From an uncultured Eudoraea sp. (lineage in GTDB: Bacteria > Bacteroidota > Bacteroidia > Flavobacteriales > Flavobacteriaceae): 64,000 nucleotides of DNA. The position numbers and the translations under genes were made by a program. The notes under the pieces are model-generated. The model was not told where the DNA came from and made no database searches. It saw only the letters and a program-made list of their open reading frames with translations. The DNA lies in contig NZ_CANLGX010000002.1 in the NCBI RefSeq assembly GCF_947490415.1, forward strand, positions 62,001 to 126,000. The letters run 5' to 3'. Shown piece after piece: positions 53,981 to 64,000 of the stretch (within the stretch, counting starts at the first letter, position 1; each line of letters begins with the position of its first letter).

Positions 53981-54355
53981 ATGCCAACAATTTCACAATT
54001 AGTACGAAAAGGAAGGGCCACAATTACCAAGAAGAGTAAATCGGCTGCTTTGGATTCGTGTCCCCAGCGAAGAGGGGTTTGTACGCGGGTTTATACCACG
54101 ACACCTAAGAAACCAAATTCTGCAATGCGTAAGGTTGCAAGGGTAAGGTTAACCAATGGTAAGGAGGTAAACGCTTACATTCCCGGCGAAGGTCACAATC
54201 TCCAGGAGCACTCGATAGTATTGGTTAGAGGCGGAAGGGTGAAAGATTTGCCAGGAGTTAGATATCATATTGTCCGAGGGGCTTTAGATACAGCAGGAGT
54301 TGCTGGAAGGACCCAAAGAAGATCTAAATACGGAGCAAAACGCCCTAAAAAGTAA
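53981..54355 (+). CDS. rpsL: 30S ribosomal protein S12
   Basis: Decoding-centre protein, 124 residues. Signature [20 protein letters not shown] (40-59) keeps the two lysines (43, 44) that are wild type for streptomycin sensitivity; [10 protein letters not shown] (91-100) is also standard. First gene of the str operon, 42 nt after its promoter. rpsG follows at 54378. Confidence 0.98.
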   Translation: MPTISQLVRKGRATITKKSKSAALDSCPQRRGVCTRVYTTTPKKPNSAMRKVARVRLTNGKEVNAYIPGEGHNLQEHSIVLVRGGRVKDLPGVRYHIVRGALDTAGVAGRTQRRSKYGAKRPKK

Positions 54356-54377
54356 TCTAAACTTGTAAGAAGAAGAG

Positions 54378-54854
54378 ATGAGAAAAAGACAGGCGAAAAA
54401 AAGACCACTATTACCGGATCCAAGGTTTAATGACCAACTGGTAACACGTTTTGTGAATATGTTAATGTGGGATGGAAAGAAATCAGTTGCCTTTAAAGTT
54501 TTCTACGATGCGATGGATATCGTAGAAGAAAAGAAAACTGATGAAGAAAAATCTGCACTGGAGTTATGGAAAGAAGCTCTTTCCAATGTAATGCCACACG
54601 TAGAAGTTAGGAGTAGAAGAGTAGGTGGTGCAACATTTCAGATCCCTATGCAAATAAGACCAGATAGAAAAATTTCAACTTCTATGAAATGGCTTATAAG
54701 CTTCGCTCGAAAGCGTAATGAAAAGTCTATGGCTCAAAAATTGGCCGGAGAAGTATTGGCAGCTGCCAAAGAAGAAGGTGCTGCTGTTAAAAGAAGAGTA
54801 GATACTCATAAAATGGCGGAAGCTAATAAGGCGTTTTCCCACTTTAGATTCTGA
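54378..54854 (+). CDS. rpsG: 30S ribosomal protein S7
   Basis: 158 residues; primary 16S binder that nucleates the 30S head. N-terminal signature [20 protein letters not shown] near residue 14, then [13 protein letters not shown]; the helical core has [19 protein letters not shown]. Starts 22 nt after rpsL. Ends HFRF, with fusA 8 nt later. Confidence 0.98.
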   Translation: MRKRQAKKRPLLPDPRFNDQLVTRFVNMLMWDGKKSVAFKVFYDAMDIVEEKKTDEEKSALELWKEALSNVMPHVEVRSRRVGGATFQIPMQIRPDRKISTSMKWLISFARKRNEKSMAQKLAGEVLAAAKEEGAAVKRRVDTHKMAEANKAFSHFRF

Positions 54855-54862
54855 TAGATAAA

Positions 54863-56989
54863 ATGGCAAGAGATTTAAAATATACAAGAAATATAGGTAT
54901 TGCAGCGCATATTGATGCAGGTAAGACCACCACTACCGAACGTATTTTATTTTATACAGGCGTAAGTCATAAAATAGGTGAAGTGCATGATGGTGCTGCT
55001 ACTATGGACTGGATGGCACAGGAGCAGGAACGTGGAATCACAATTACATCTGCTGCTACCACATGTACATGGAATTTCCCACTAAGGAACGGACAAATAC
55101 TTCCTGAAACTAAACCGTACCATTTTAATATTATTGACACCCCCGGACACGTTGATTTTACTGTTGAAGTGAATCGTTCCCTGAGGGTGTTAGATGGTCT
55201 GGTTTTTCTTTTTAGCGCTGTTGATGGAGTTGAACCTCAGTCTGAAACCAACTGGAGATTAGCGGACAATTACAAAGTGCCGCGTATTGCCTTTGTAAAT
55301 AAAATGGACAGACAGGGAGCCAACTTTATGATGGTTTGCAATCAGGTAAAGGAAATGTTGAAATCCAATGCTGTTCCTATTGTTTTGCCAATAGGTGATG
55401 AGGCAGATTTTAGAGGTATAGTTGACCTGGTTAAGAACCGTGCCGTAATCTGGCATGATGAAGATTTTGGCGCTACTTTTGATGTCGTTGATATTCCTGA
55501 AGAAATGAAGGAGGAAGTTCACGAACACCGCGCTGCCTTAATTGAAGCGGTTGCGGAATACGATGAAAGTTTGATGGAGAAATTCTTTGAAGATGAAGAC
55601 TCTATTACAGAAGATGAGGTACATGCGGCTTTGAGAGCAGCAGTTATGGATATGAGTATTATTCCAATGGTCTGCGGTTCTTCCTTTAAGAATAAAGGAG
55701 TACAGTTTTTGTTGGATGCAGTATGTCGTTACCTTCCTTCACCAATGGATAAAGAAGGAATTATAGGGATAAATCCGGATACCGGAAAAGAAGTCTTGAG
55801 AAAACCGGATACCAATGAACCCTTTGCAGCTTTGGCATTTAAAATTGCAACGGATCCGTTTGTCGGACGTTTGGCTTTCTTCAGGGCATACTCTGGTAAA
55901 TTAAATGCCGGATCGTACGTGCTTAACAATCGTTCCGGGAATAAGGAAAGGATATCCAGGATTTATCAGATGCATTCCAATAAGCAGAATGCCGTAGATT
56001 CTATAGCGGCTGGTGATATTGGTGCGGCTGTTGGTTTTAAAGATATTAAAACAGGGGATACGCTTTCTGATGAAAAACATCCAATTATTCTGGAAAGCAT
56101 GAATTTTCCTGATCCTGTTATCGGGATTGCAGTAGAACCAAAGACCAAAGCTGATGTTGACAGATTGGGAATGTCATTGGCTAAATTGGCCGAAGAGGAT
56201 CCGACTTTTGTCGTAAAAACGGATGAAGCTTCGGGCCAGACCATTATTTCTGGTATGGGCGAGCTACATCTTGATATTATTGTGGATCGATTAAGAAGGG
56301 AGTTTAAAGTTGATGTCAACCAGGGAAAACCTCAGGTTGAATACAAAGAAGCGATTACTCGAAGCGCTGATCACAGGGAAACCTATAAAAAGCAAACAGG
56401 AGGTCGCGGTAAATTTGCAGATATCGTATTTACAATGGAACCAAGGGAGGATGGAAAATCCGGATTGGAATTTGTAAATGTGATCAAAGGGGGTAATATT
56501 CCCAAGGAATATATTCCTTCTATAGAAAAAGGATTTAAAGAGGCTATGAAGAATGGTCCTTTAGCCGGATTTGAAATGGATAGTATGAAAATTACACTTA
56601 AGGATGGTTCTTTTCACCCTGTGGATTCTGATTCGCTATCTTTTGAACTGGCTGCTAAAATTGGATATAAAGGAGCGGCCAAGGCTGCGAGAGCGGTACT
56701 TATGGAACCCATAATGAAGTTAGAGGCACTTACGCCCGAAGAGAATATGGGAGATATTGTAGGAGACCTTAATCGCAGGAGAGGGCATGTTACTAATATG
56801 GACGATAGAGCAGGCGCTAAGGTTATAAAGGCTGAGGTACCTCTTTCGGAGATGTTTGGTTATGTAACTGCGCTTAGGACACTGTCTTCTGGTAGGGCAA
56901 CTTCAACCATGGAATTTTCACATTATGCAGAAACCCCTTCTGGTTTGGCTGAAGAGGTAATAAAAGCAGCAACAGGTGTAACCGCCTAA
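54863..56989 (+). CDS. fusA: Elongation factor G
   Basis: GTPase that translocates tRNA and mRNA on the ribosome. 708 residues. G1 [12 protein letters not shown] (15-26), switch I region [13 protein letters not shown]3 [10 protein letters not shown]4 NKMD. Domains II to V follow, including [14 protein letters not shown] and the C-terminal [17 protein letters not shown]. Placed between rpsG and rpsJ as in other Bacteroidota; tuf is not part of this operon. Confidence 0.98.
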   Translation: MARDLKYTRNIGIAAHIDAGKTTTTERILFYTGVSHKIGEVHDGAATMDWMAQEQERGITITSAATTCTWNFPLRNGQILPETKPYHFNIIDTPGHVDFTVEVNRSLRVLDGLVFLFSAVDGVEPQSETNWRLADNYKVPRIAFVNKMDRQGANFMMVCNQVKEMLKSNAVPIVLPIGDEADFRGIVDLVKNRAVIWHDEDFGATFDVVDIPEEMKEEVHEHRAALIEAVAEYDESLMEKFFEDEDSITEDEVHAALRAAVMDMSIIPMVCGSSFKNKGVQFLLDAVCRYLPSPMDKEGIIGINPDTGKEVLRKPDTNEPFAALAFKIATDPFVGRLAFFRAYSGKLNAGSYVLNNRSGNKERISRIYQMHSNKQNAVDSIAAGDIGAAVGFKDIKTGDTLSDEKHPIILESMNFPDPVIGIAVEPKTKADVDRLGMSLAKLAEEDPTFVVKTDEASGQTIISGMGELHLDIIVDRLRREFKVDVNQGKPQVEYKEAITRSADHRETYKKQTGGRGKFADIVFTMEPREDGKSGLEFVNVIKGGNIPKEYIPSIEKGFKEAMKNGPLAGFEMDSMKITLKDGSFHPVDSDSLSFELAAKIGYKGAAKAARAVLMEPIMKLEALTPEENMGDIVGDLNRRRGHVTNMDDRAGAKVIKAEVPLSEMFGYVTALRTLSSGRATSTMEFSHYAETPSGLAEEVIKAATGVTA

Positions 56990-57000
56990 ATTTTAGTATT

Positions 57001-57306
57001 ATGAGTCAGAAAATTAGAATAAAACTAAAATCGTACGATCATAATCTGGTAGACAAATCTGCCGAGAAGATTGTGAAAACGGTAAAATCGACTGGTGCTG
57101 TTGTTACAGGGCCAATTCCTTTACCAACACATAAAAAGATATTTACGGTTTTGCGCTCACCTCATGTGAACAAAAAATCTAGAGAGCAATTCCAGTTAAG
57201 TTCATATAAAAGACTTCTGGATATTTATAGTTCCTCATCGAAAACAATTGACGCACTAATGAAGCTGGAGCTTCCAAGTGGTGTTGAGGTGGAGATAAAA
57301 GTGTGA
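57001..57306 (+). CDS. rpsJ: 30S ribosomal protein S10
   Basis: 101 residues, head protein of 30S and also a NusB partner in antitermination. [17 protein letters not shown] opens; [20 protein letters not shown] (38-57) is the invariant loop. In most bacteria rpsJ leads the S10 operon; here it closes the str operon, and a hairpin region of 158 nt separates it from rplC. Confidence 0.98.
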   Translation: MSQKIRIKLKSYDHNLVDKSAEKIVKTVKSTGAVVTGPIPLPTHKKIFTVLRSPHVNKKSREQFQLSSYKRLLDIYSSSSKTIDALMKLELPSGVEVEIKV

Positions 57307-57315
57307 TAGACCATT

Positions 57316-57387
57316 CCGTTTCGGTTTGAAACGGTTAACATGTCCGGAGCGTTTCGCAAAGGAAAAACGGCAACAAAAATATATTCG
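57316..57387 (+). promoter_or_regulatory. Alternative-pairing leader before rplC
   Basis: Four segments can pair in exclusive ways: 1 CCGTTTC (57316-57322), 2 GAAACGG (57328-57334), 3 CGTTTC (57350-57355), 4 AAACGG (57365-57370). 1:2 is perfect; 2:3, 3:4 and 1:4 also pair. An intrinsic terminator follows at 57388. This is attenuator-like architecture ahead of the L3/L4/L23/L2 operon. Confidence 0.5.
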
Positions 57388-57418
57388 GGATCGAATTGTT
57401 TTTGATCCTGTTTTTTTT
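57388..57418 (+). terminator. Intrinsic terminator between rpsJ and rplC
   Basis: GGATCGAA (57388-57395), loop TTGTT, TTTGATCC (57401-57408), with one G-T pair, then TG and eight T (57411-57418). It is 81 nt after rpsJ and 46 nt before rplC. Confidence 0.82.
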
Positions 57419-57464
57419 GGAGAAAAAAATAGTGTAATAGTAATTAATAATTAATAGTAATAAT

Positions 57465-58082
57465 ATGTCTGGGTTAATAGGAAAAAAAGTAGGCATGACC
57501 AGCATTTTTGACGACAACGGGAAAAATATTCCCTGCACCGTCATAGAGGCTGGACCTTGCGTAGTTACCCAAGTCAGAACCGAAGAGGTAGACGGGTACA
57601 ATGCCCTTCAGCTTGGTTTCGATGACAAGGCAGAAAAGCGTGCTAATAAGGCCGAAATGGGCCATTTTAAAAAAGCAGGTTCTTCCACCAAAAAGAAAGT
57701 CGTTGAATTCCGGGATTTTGAAGGAGATTTTAAATTAGGTGAGACCGTTGGTGTCGATGTATTTGTTGAAGGCGAATTTGTTGATGTATCGGCCACATCG
57801 AAAGGGAAAGGATTCCAAGGAGTGGTAAAGAGACACGGTTTTGCAGGGGTTGGACAAGCAACTCACGGTCAGCATAACAGACTGAGAGCTCCTGGTTCAA
57901 TTGGTGCTGCTTCATATCCCGCAAGAGTGTTTAAGGGAATGAAAATGGCAGGAAGAATGGGCGGTGGTAAAGTTACCGTTCAAAACCTTAGAGTTTTAAA
58001 AGTTGTTCCGGAAAAGAATCTTTTAGTTTTAAAAGGTTGTGTACCCGGTCATAAAAATGCTTACTTAACTATAGAGAAGTAA
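57465..58082 (+). CDS. rplC: 50S ribosomal protein L3
   Basis: 205 residues; early assembly protein near the peptidyltransferase centre. [18 protein letters not shown] (3-20), then [15 protein letters not shown] and the Gln-containing [19 protein letters not shown] loop. Ends [10 protein letters not shown]. Its stop overlaps the rplD ATG by one base. First gene after the leader/terminator. Confidence 0.98.
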   Translation: MSGLIGKKVGMTSIFDDNGKNIPCTVIEAGPCVVTQVRTEEVDGYNALQLGFDDKAEKRANKAEMGHFKKAGSSTKKKVVEFRDFEGDFKLGETVGVDVFVEGEFVDVSATSKGKGFQGVVKRHGFAGVGQATHGQHNRLRAPGSIGAASYPARVFKGMKMAGRMGGGKVTVQNLRVLKVVPEKNLLVLKGCVPGHKNAYLTIEK

Positions 58083-58711
58083 TGAAGGTAGCAGTTTTAG
58101 ATGTTAAAGGAAAAGAAACTGGACGAAAGGTAGACCTGTCGGACGCAGTTTATAAAATAGAACCCAACAAACATGCAATTTATTTGGATGTTAAGCAGTA
58201 CATGGCTCATCAAAGGCAAGGTACCCATAGCGCTAAAGAAAGAGCGGATATAGTTGGAAGTACGAGAAAGATTAAGAAACAAAAGGGAACCGGTACCGCG
58301 CGGGCGGGAAGTATTAAATCCCCGATATTTCGTGGTGGTGGAAGGATTTTTGGGCCTAGACCAAAAGATTATAGTCAAAAACTCAATAAGAATGTTAAGA
58401 GGCTGGCGCGAAAATCTGCTTTAAGTCTTAAGGGTCAGGATGAGGCGATTATGGTTGTAGAAGACTTCAATTTTGATTCTCCAAAGACCAAAGATTTCAT
58501 TCAGGTTTTGAAATCCTTAGGATTAGAAAACAAAAAGTCTTTGTTTGTGTTGGGTGATTCAAATAATAATGTATATTTGTCGTCGCGTAATTTAAAAGGT
58601 TATGAAGTCGTAACTAATTCAGAATTAAGCACTTACAAAATTCTTAATGCAAATCAAATCGTTCTTCTCGAAGGTTCTTTAGAAGGAATTGAAGCGAACT
58701 TAAATAAATAG
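58082..58711 (+). CDS. rplD: 50S ribosomal protein L4
   Basis: 209 residues. The extended tunnel loop is seen in [20 protein letters not shown] with [20 protein letters not shown] after it; the globular body follows. L4 is the autoregulator of the S10 operon in gammaproteobacteria, which is why the leader 700 nt upstream is of interest. Translation is coupled to rplC by the shared base. Confidence 0.98.
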   Translation: MKVAVLDVKGKETGRKVDLSDAVYKIEPNKHAIYLDVKQYMAHQRQGTHSAKERADIVGSTRKIKKQKGTGTARAGSIKSPIFRGGGRIFGPRPKDYSQKLNKNVKRLARKSALSLKGQDEAIMVVEDFNFDSPKTKDFIQVLKSLGLENKKSLFVLGDSNNNVYLSSRNLKGYEVVTNSELSTYKILNANQIVLLEGSLEGIEANLNK

Positions 58712-58718
58712 GTTAGAC

Positions 58719-59009
58719 ATGAGTGTGTTGATAAAGCCAATTATAACGGAAAAAATGACAGCGGATAGCGAGTTGTATAATCGCTATGGTTTTGTTGTGA
58801 ATCCTAAGGCCAATAAACTACAGATCAAAGATGCCGTTGAAGCGGCTTATGGCGTTTCAGTGAAAAAAGTTCGAACAATGAATTATGGACCTTCACGCAA
58901 AACCCGTTTTACAAAAACCGGGGTTCAGCACGGGAAATCTAATGCATTTAAGAAAGCCATTGTTGATGTGGAAGAAGGAGAAGTAATCGATTTTTACAGT
59001 AATCTATAA
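58719..59009 (+). CDS. rplW: 50S ribosomal protein L23
   Basis: 96 residues; sits at the tunnel exit and docks trigger factor and SRP. SVLIKPIITEKMTADSELYN (2-21) is the family opening, VKKVRTMNYGPSRKTR a positively charged loop. 7 nt after rplD. Confidence 0.97.
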   Translation: MSVLIKPIITEKMTADSELYNRYGFVVNPKANKLQIKDAVEAAYGVSVKKVRTMNYGPSRKTRFTKTGVQHGKSNAFKKAIVDVEEGEVIDFYSNL

Positions 59010-59018
59010 AGACACCAA

Positions 59019-59843
59019 ATGTCAGTTAGAAAATTAAAACCGATCACTCCAGGACAGCGTTTTAAAGTAGTAAACGGGTTTGACGCCATTACTGCTGATA
59101 AGCCGGAGAAAAGCTTGCTTGCTCCGATAAAAAGGTCTGGAGGTAGAAACAGTCAAGGAAAAATGACCATACGCCATAGAGGTGGTGGGCATAAAAGAAG
59201 GTATCGAATTATTGATTTCAAACGGGATAAGCAGGACGTTGCTGCAGAAGTAAAGTCTATCCAGTATGATCCAAATAGAACCGCTTTTATTGCCTTAGTG
59301 GAATACGCAGATGGTGATAAGAGATATATTATTGCCCAAAACGGTTTACAGGTAGGACAGAAAATTTCCTCCGGAGAAAATGCAGCTCCAGAGATAGGTA
59401 ATGCTCTTCCCTTAAGTAAAATTCCATTGGGAACTATTATTTCTTGTATTGAATTACGTCCTGGTCAGGGTGCGATAATGGCGAGAAGTGCTGGAACTTT
59501 TGCTCAATTAATGGCAAGAGAAGGAAAGTATGCCACTATAAAATTGCCATCTGGCGAAACAAGATTAGTACTTGCAAATTGCTTAGGTACTATTGGGGCA
59601 GTCTCAAATTCAGACCAACAGTTGATTGTTTCAGGTAAAGCTGGAAGAAGCAGATGGCTGGGCAGGAGACCAAGAACAAGACCGGTTGCTATGAACCCTG
59701 TAGATCATCCAATGGGTGGTGGTGAAGGTAGAGCCTCCGGGGGACATCCAAGATCTAAAAACGGAATTCCTGCTAAAGGGTTCAGGACTAGATCCAAGAA
59801 CAAGGATACAAATAGGTATATATTAGAACGTAGAAAGAAATAA
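59019..59843 (+). CDS. rplB: 50S ribosomal protein L2
   Basis: 274 residues, the largest S10-operon protein. RNA-binding [20 protein letters not shown] (about 45-64) and the highly conserved [19 protein letters not shown] near 225-243, which holds the His needed for peptidyltransferase activity. Ends RYILERRKK. 9 nt after rplW. Confidence 0.98.
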   Translation: MSVRKLKPITPGQRFKVVNGFDAITADKPEKSLLAPIKRSGGRNSQGKMTIRHRGGGHKRRYRIIDFKRDKQDVAAEVKSIQYDPNRTAFIALVEYADGDKRYIIAQNGLQVGQKISSGENAAPEIGNALPLSKIPLGTIISCIELRPGQGAIMARSAGTFAQLMAREGKYATIKLPSGETRLVLANCLGTIGAVSNSDQQLIVSGKAGRSRWLGRRPRTRPVAMNPVDHPMGGGEGRASGGHPRSKNGIPAKGFRTRSKNKDTNRYILERRKK

Positions 59844-59856
59844 AAAGTAGAAAGAA

Positions 59857-60135
59857 ATGGCACGTTCACTAAAAAAAGGACCATACATACATCACAGTTT
59901 GGATAAAAAAGTCCAGATGAATATAGATTCTGGTAAGAAGTCTGTAATAAAAACCTGGTCCAGGGCATCGACAATTAGTCCTGACTTCGTAGGTCAGACC
60001 ATTGCAGTTCACAACGGAAGACAATTTGTTCCCGTATATGTAACTGAAAATATGGTGGGACATAAATTAGGCGAATTTTCTCCAACAAGATCTTTCCGAG
60101 GTCATGCGGGTGCAAAAAATAAAGGTAAAAAGTAA
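59857..60135 (+). CDS. rpsS: 30S ribosomal protein S19
   Basis: 92 residues; binds 16S head and contacts the A-site t[21 protein letters not shown] (2-19) and the signature [18 protein letters not shown] with [11 protein letters not shown]. Lysine-rich end. 13 nt after rplB. Confidence 0.98.
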   Translation: MARSLKKGPYIHHSLDKKVQMNIDSGKKSVIKTWSRASTISPDFVGQTIAVHNGRQFVPVYVTENMVGHKLGEFSPTRSFRGHAGAKNKGKK

Positions 60136-60142
60136 GTAAGCT

Positions 60143-60550
60143 ATGGGAGTTCGAAAAAAACAAATGGCCGAAAGACTAAAGGCTGAAAAACAAAAAATGG
60201 CATTTGCTAAATTAAATAACTGTCCTACTTCACCAAGAAAAATGCGATTAGTTGCAGATTTGGTACGTGGAGCAGAAGTAGAAAAGGCACTTGCTATTCT
60301 TAGATTCAGTCCTAAAGAAGCCTCCCGTAGGTTAGAGAAGTTATTGCTTTCAGCAATCGCTAACTGGCAGGCAAAAAATGAAGAGGTAAATATTGAAGAA
60401 GTCGAGTTATTTGTTAAAGAAATAACAGTAGACAGCGGACGTATGTTAAAAAGATTAAGGCCGGCCCCTCAGGGCAGGGCTCATAGAATAAGAAAACGTT
60501 CCAACCATGTAACCTTGGTATTGGGATCTAACAATAATACACAAAGCTAG
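60143..60550 (+). CDS. rplV: 50S ribosomal protein L22
   Basis: 135 residues. A 20-residue charged N-terminal extension ([20 protein letters not shown]) precedes the core [21 protein letters not shown]; the beta-hairpin that lines the exit tunnel is near [20 protein letters not shown]. The extension is typical of Bacteroidota rather than of E. coli. 7 nt after rpsS. Confidence 0.97.
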   Translation: MGVRKKQMAERLKAEKQKMAFAKLNNCPTSPRKMRLVADLVRGAEVEKALAILRFSPKEASRRLEKLLLSAIANWQAKNEEVNIEEVELFVKEITVDSGRMLKRLRPAPQGRAHRIRKRSNHVTLVLGSNNNTQS

Positions 60551-60560
60551 AATTTTTAGT

Positions 60561-61277
60561 ATGGGACAAAAAACAAATCCAATCGGAAATCGCCTAGGAA
60601 TAATAAGAGGTTGGGAATCCAACTGGTATGGAGGAAACGATTATGGCGATAAACTAGCCGAAGACGATAAGATAAGAAAGTATGTTCATGCACGTTTGGT
60701 GAAGGCTAGTGTATCCAGGGTAATAATTGAGAGAACTTTAAAGCTTATAACCGTGACCATTACAACAGCCAGACCTGGTATTATTATTGGGAAAGGTGGT
60801 CAGGAAGTGGATAAACTGAAAGAAGAGCTTAAAAAAATTACAGATAAAGAAGTACAGATTAATATTTTCGAGATAAAGAGGCCTGAAGTTGATGCAAATC
60901 TTGTAGCGGCAAGTGTGGCGCGACAGATCGAAAATAGAATTTCATACAGGAGAGCTATTAAAATGGCAATTGCGGCGGCAATGAGAATGAATGCTGAAGG
61001 AATTAAAATTCAGATAGCCGGAAGGTTGAATGGAGCGGAAATGGCAAGGTCAGAATCTTACAAAGATGGTAGAATTCCTTTATCGACATTTAGAGCCGAT
61101 ATAGACTATGCAATTCACGAGGCTCATACAACTTATGGTAGATTGGGTATTAAAGTTTGGATCATGAAGGGCGAAGTATTTGGAAAAAGAGAACTTTCTC
61201 CGCTAATTGGGATGTCAAAAGGACAGTCTAAAGGAAAGCAGCATGATGCAGGCAAAAAACAACGTCGCAGAAAGTAA
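60561..61277 (+). CDS. rpsC: 30S ribosomal protein S3
   Basis: 238 residues; mRNA entry-site protein. [20 protein letters not shown] opens; KH domain [17 protein letters not shown] (about 73-90); C-terminal domain with [20 protein letters not shown]. Ends in a lysine-rich tail. 10 nt after rplV. Confidence 0.98.
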   Translation: MGQKTNPIGNRLGIIRGWESNWYGGNDYGDKLAEDDKIRKYVHARLVKASVSRVIIERTLKLITVTITTARPGIIIGKGGQEVDKLKEELKKITDKEVQINIFEIKRPEVDANLVAASVARQIENRISYRRAIKMAIAAAMRMNAEGIKIQIAGRLNGAEMARSESYKDGRIPLSTFRADIDYAIHEAHTTYGRLGIKVWIMKGEVFGKRELSPLIGMSKGQSKGKQHDAGKKQRRRK

Positions 61278-61301
61278 TAATTAAAGAAGAAGTTAGAGAT
61301 T

Positions 61302-61724
61302 ATGTTACAGCCAAAAAGAACGAAGTTTCGCAAAGCGCAGAAAGGACGTATGAAAGGGAATTCCGGTAGAGGAAATCAACTTTCTAATGGGATGTTCGGG
61401 ATTAAATCTTTGGATTCCTGCTTTCTTACTTCCCGCCAGATAGAGGCGGCTCGTATTGCTGCGACCAGGTATATGAAAAGACAAGGGCAATTATGGATTA
61501 AAATATTCCCGGACAAGCCTATTACCAAAAAGCCTTTAGAGGTTCGTATGGGTAAAGGTAAAGGAGCCCCGGAATATTTTGTAGCCGTAGTTAAGCCGGG
61601 AAGAATAATGTTCGAGGTTGCTGGTGTGCCCATGGACATAGCTAAGGAAGCTTTAAGGCTTGCAGCACAAAAATTACCAGTAAAGACAAAATTTGTAGTG
61701 GCCAGGGATTACGAAGCGGCATAA
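61302..61724 (+). CDS. rplP: 50S ribosomal protein L16
   Basis: 140 residues. [20 protein letters not shown] (2-21) is the family start, and [24 protein letters not shown] carries the conserved central part; [15 protein letters not shown] follows. It helps tRNA passage at the A site. 24 nt after rpsC. Confidence 0.98.
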   Translation: MLQPKRTKFRKAQKGRMKGNSGRGNQLSNGMFGIKSLDSCFLTSRQIEAARIAATRYMKRQGQLWIKIFPDKPITKKPLEVRMGKGKGAPEYFVAVVKPGRIMFEVAGVPMDIAKEALRLAAQKLPVKTKFVVARDYEAA

Positions 61725-61741
61725 TTTTTATAATTAGGATG

Positions 61742-61933
61742 ATGAAACAATCAGAAATAAAAGAATTATCGGTAGAAGAATTGAAGGAAAAAATGGCTCA
61801 TTTTAAGAAGCAACACGCAGATCTTAAAATAGCCCACGCTGTCACTCCACTGGAAAACCCCCTTCAAATTAGGAAGGCAAGAAGAACTGTGGCGCAATTA
61901 GCTACTGAATTAACAAAAAGGGATAACCAATAA
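61742..61933 (+). CDS. rpmC: 50S ribosomal protein L29
   Basis: 63 residues from the second of two adjacent ATG codons (61739 and 61742). [19 protein letters not shown] opens a two-helix protein near the tunnel exit. The middle [19 protein letters not shown] is typical of Bacteroidota. 17 nt after rplP. Confidence 0.96.
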   Translation: MKQSEIKELSVEELKEKMAHFKKQHADLKIAHAVTPLENPLQIRKARRTVAQLATELTKRDNQ

Positions 61934-61946
61934 TTGGTTCTGCTTT

Positions 61947-62204
61947 ATGGAAAAAAGAAATTTAAGAAAGGAAAGAGTAGGCGTTGTAACTAGCAACAAA
62001 ATGGAGAAATCTATTGTGGTTTCTGAAGTTAAGCGCGTTAAGCATCCTATGTATGGTAAGTTCGTACTGCGAACAAAAAAGTATGTTGCACATGATGAGA
62101 CCAATGACTGCAATATTGGGGATACTGTTAAGATAATGGAGACACGTCCATTGAGTAGAACCAAATGTTGGAGACTGGTTGAAGTCTTAGAAAGAGCCAA
62201 ATAA
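61947..62204 (+). CDS. rpsQ: 30S ribosomal protein S17
   Basis: 85 residues, OB fold, primary 16S binder. [20 protein letters not shown] (3-22) and [16 protein letters not shown]; ends with [22 protein letters not shown]. Starts 13 nt after rpmC and precedes rplN by 2 nt. Confidence 0.97.
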   Translation: MEKRNLRKERVGVVTSNKMEKSIVVSEVKRVKHPMYGKFVLRTKKYVAHDETNDCNIGDTVKIMETRPLSRTKCWRLVEVLERAK

Positions 62205-62206
62205 TT

Positions 62207-62575
62207 ATGTTACAGCAAGAATCGAGATTAAAAGTAGCAGACAATACAGGTGCCAAAGAGGTGTTAACCATACGGGTACTTGGTGGTACAAAGAGGAGAT
62301 ATGCATCGGTTGGTGACAAAATTGTTGTTACTGTTAAAGAGGCTACCCCAAACGGTGGTATAAAGAAAGGTACAGTTTCAACGGCCGTTGTTGTAAGAAC
62401 AAAAAAAGAAGTAAGGAGACCGGATGGTTCTTATATTCGTTTTGATGATAATGCCTGTGTTTTGTTAAACCCTACGGGTGAAATGAGAGGAACCCGAGTT
62501 TTCGGACCTGTTGCCAGGGAGTTGCGTGATAAGCAATTCATGAAAATTGTTTCATTAGCTCCTGAGGTGCTTTAA
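62207..62575 (+). CDS. rplN: 50S ribosomal protein L14
   Basis: 122 residues. [20 protein letters not shown] (1-20) is the invariant start; the end reads [18 protein letters not shown]. Bridges to 16S helix 14. First of the spc-type genes here. Confidence 0.98.
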   Translation: MLQQESRLKVADNTGAKEVLTIRVLGGTKRRYASVGDKIVVTVKEATPNGGIKKGTVSTAVVVRTKKEVRRPDGSYIRFDDNACVLLNPTGEMRGTRVFGPVARELRDKQFMKIVSLAPEVL

Positions 62576-62586
62576 AATATTGTAAG

Positions 62587-62898
62587 ATGAAGTTAAGAAT
62601 AAAAACGGGAGATACAGTTAGGATAATTGCAGGTGACCATAAAGGAACCGAAGGCAAAGTTACTGTTGTAGACCGTGAAAAGAATAAGGCGATTATAGAA
62701 GGTGCCAATATGGTATCTAAACACGAAAAACCGAGCGCACAAAACCCTCAGGGAGGAATAGTGAAAAAAGAAGCTCCTATACATTTATCTAACTTATCAC
62801 TTATTGATTCCAAATCTGGTGAAACAACAAGAGTGGGCTATGAGGTAAGAGATGGTAAGAAAGTACGTTTTTCTAAAAAATCTAACGAAGTAATTTAG
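62587..62898 (+). CDS. rplX: 50S ribosomal protein L24
   Basis: 103 residues; assembly initiator. KOW motif [20 protein letters not shown] (8-27), then [20 protein letters not shown]. 11 nt after rplN. The protein is normal for the family with a charged C-terminus. Confidence 0.97.
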   Translation: MKLRIKTGDTVRIIAGDHKGTEGKVTVVDREKNKAIIEGANMVSKHEKPSAQNPQGGIVKKEAPIHLSNLSLIDSKSGETTRVGYEVRDGKKVRFSKKSNEVI

Positions 62899-62900
62899 TT

Positions 62901-63452
62901 ATGGCTTACGTTCCAAGATTAAAGCAAGAATATGGAGAGCGCATTGTTAAGGCTCTCAAAGAAGAATTTGGTTACAAAAATGTAATGCAAGTACCTAAGC
63001 TACAAAAAATTGTGCTCAGCAGGGGTATTGGTGCAGCAGTAGCCGATAAAAAATTGGTAGATCATGCCTTAGATGAGTTAGCCCTAATCACTGGTCAAAA
63101 GGCTATAGCAACGATTTCAAAAAAGGATGTTGCAGCTTTTAAACTCAGAAAGGGTATGCCGATAGGGGCTAAAGTCACTCTTAGAGGTGAGCGCATGTAT
63201 GAATTTTTAGACAGATTAGTTACTACTGCGTTGCCAAGGGAAAGGGATTTTCAGGGAATTAGAGCTACAGGTTTTGATGGAAGAGGAAATTACAATCTTG
63301 GTATAACAGAGCAGATTATATTTCCAGAAATTAATATTGATAAGATCAATAGGATTAATGGCATGGATATCACTTTTGTAACTAGCGCTGATACAGATAA
63401 AGAAGCAAAATCATTGTTAACCGAATTGGGATTACCTTTTAAAAAGAATTAG
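62901..63452 (+). CDS. rplE: 50S ribosomal protein L5
   Basis: 183 residues; binds 5S rRNA and the P-site t[23 protein letters not shown] (10-29), [20 protein letters not shown], and the terminal [20 protein letters not shown]. 2 nt after rplX. Confidence 0.98.
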   Translation: MAYVPRLKQEYGERIVKALKEEFGYKNVMQVPKLQKIVLSRGIGAAVADKKLVDHALDELALITGQKAIATISKKDVAAFKLRKGMPIGAKVTLRGERMYEFLDRLVTTALPRERDFQGIRATGFDGRGNYNLGITEQIIFPEINIDKINRINGMDITFVTSADTDKEAKSLLTELGLPFKKN

Positions 63453-63453
63453 T

Positions 63454-63723
63454 ATGGCTAAAGAATCAATGAAAGCCCGTGAAAGAAAAAGGGCGAAGGT
63501 TGTAGCAAAATATGCGGAGAAGAGAAAGGCTTTAAAAGAAGCCGGCGACTATGAGGCTTTGCAAAAACTGCCAAAAAATGCTTCTCCTGTTCGTATGCAC
63601 AATAGATGTAAACTGACAGGCAGGCCTAAAGGGTATATGAGAACTTTTGGTATTTCTCGTGTAATGTTTAGAGAAATGGCTAATCAAGGATTGATTCCCG
63701 GTGTTAAAAAAGCAAGTTGGTAA
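63454..63723 (+). CDS. rpsN: 30S ribosomal protein S14
   Basis: 89 residues. Zinc-free (C-minus) form: the [20 protein letters not shown] region (49-68) has one Cys, not the CxxC pairs of the short zinc form. End [20 protein letters not shown]. One nt after rplE. Confidence 0.97.
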   Translation: MAKESMKARERKRAKVVAKYAEKRKALKEAGDYEALQKLPKNASPVRMHNRCKLTGRPKGYMRTFGISRVMFREMANQGLIPGVKKASW

Positions 63724-63744
63724 CCCAATATAAAAGTTAAGAAG

Positions 63745-64000
63745 ATGTTTACAGATCCATTAGCAGATTATTTAACAAGAATTAGAAACGCCAGTAGTGC
63801 GGGTCATCGGGTAGTTGAAATTCCGGCTTCTAATTTGAAAAAAGAGGTAACTAAAATATTATTCGATCAAGGATATATTTTGAGTTATAAATTCGAGGAG
63901 AATGAGGTACAGGGAATTATTAAAATTGCCTTAAAGTATGATAGGCTGACCAAAGAACCGGTGATTAGAAAGATTCAGCGTATAAGTACGCCAGGCCTTA
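63745..64000 (+). CDS. rpsH: 30S ribosomal protein S8 (3' truncated)
   Basis: The first 85 residues are in the window; the gene runs off the end. FTDPLADYLTRIRNASSAGH (2-21) is the S8 opening, followed by EIPASNLKKEVTKILFDQGY. S8 binds 16S central domain and represses the spc operon in E. coli. ATG at 63745, 21 nt after rpsN. The frame stays open to base 64000. Confidence 0.97.
   Translation, partial: MFTDPLADYLTRIRNASSAGHRVVEIPASNLKKEVTKILFDQGYILSYKFEENEVQGIIKIALKYDRLTKEPVIRKIQRISTPGL

Noticed and set aside
53981-57306. Absent tuf in the str operon
   Set aside because: Usual for Bacteroidota, where tuf is elsewhere; not a deletion.
63454-63723. Defective zinc site in S14
   Set aside because: The 89-residue C-minus form has no zinc site by nature.

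Overview
The window is chromosomal DNA from a member of the Bacteroidota, almost certainly the family Flavobacteriaceae. The signs are: low G+C; GldJ and PorV of the gliding / type IX secretion machinery; a SusC/SusD pair; MurF and Mpl of Flavobacteriia type; a str operon that runs rpsL-rpsG-fusA-rpsJ without tuf; and repeated -7 promoter elements of the Bacteroidota form TAnnTTTG. The fused hpt-adk gene suggests a Zobellia/Muricauda/Robiginitalea-like lineage, which is an inference. I see no insertion sequence, prophage or CRISPR array.

Layout. 1-5.4 kb: end of a cation/proton antiporter, xthA, a tRNA-Val with a duplicated 3' end fragment, murF and gldJ. 5.8-12.3 kb: porV, cdd, pdhA-pdhC, an M28 peptidase and an SDR. 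12.4-17 kb: SprT-like protein, manC, DUF389 protein, and MlaF/MlaE facing the other way. 17-25 kb: PafA-type phosphatase, a KAS III / methyltransferase / glycosyltransferase operon, gcvP, and a UbiA-like membrane protein. 25.3-30.2 kb: an ECF sigma factor with a tiny zinc anti-sigma candidate, a rhodanese lipoprotein, M3 peptidase, purE-purK. 30.4-46 kb: hpt-adk fusion, obg, envelope proteins, mpl, radC, a deacetylase-like protein, a YjjG-type HAD phosphatase, a three-gene envelope module, rarA, rhomboid and rlmB. 46-53.5 kb: an arylsulfotransferase-like lipoprotein and a SusC-SusD-lipoprotein operon. 53.9-64 kb: the str and S10/spc ribosomal protein operons, cut off inside rpsH.

How the parts fit. 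Most genes are housekeeping: cell wall (murF, mpl), purines (purEK, hpt-adk), central carbon (pdhA, pdhC, gcvP) and translation. The accessory content is mainly envelope function: lipoproteins, outer-membrane barrels, Mla transport and gliding/T9SS parts. Gene packing is tight. Seven of nine convergent protein-gene pairs end within 5 nt of each other or overlap, leaving no room for a conventional terminator.

Most interesting signals: (1) the ECF sigma / 75-residue ZAS pair, whose zinc-ligand spacing matches redox-sensing RsrA, divergent from a rhodanese; (2) a leader of alternative pairings plus intrinsic terminator between rpsJ and rplC; (3) an 11-bp direct repeat like a Pho box in front of the PafA-type phosphatase; (4) absence of porU from between gldJ and porV; (5) perfect palindromes before the KAS III operon and between susC and rpsL; (6) two long tandem hairpins after the SusCD operon; (7) a tRNA-Val 3' end repeat.
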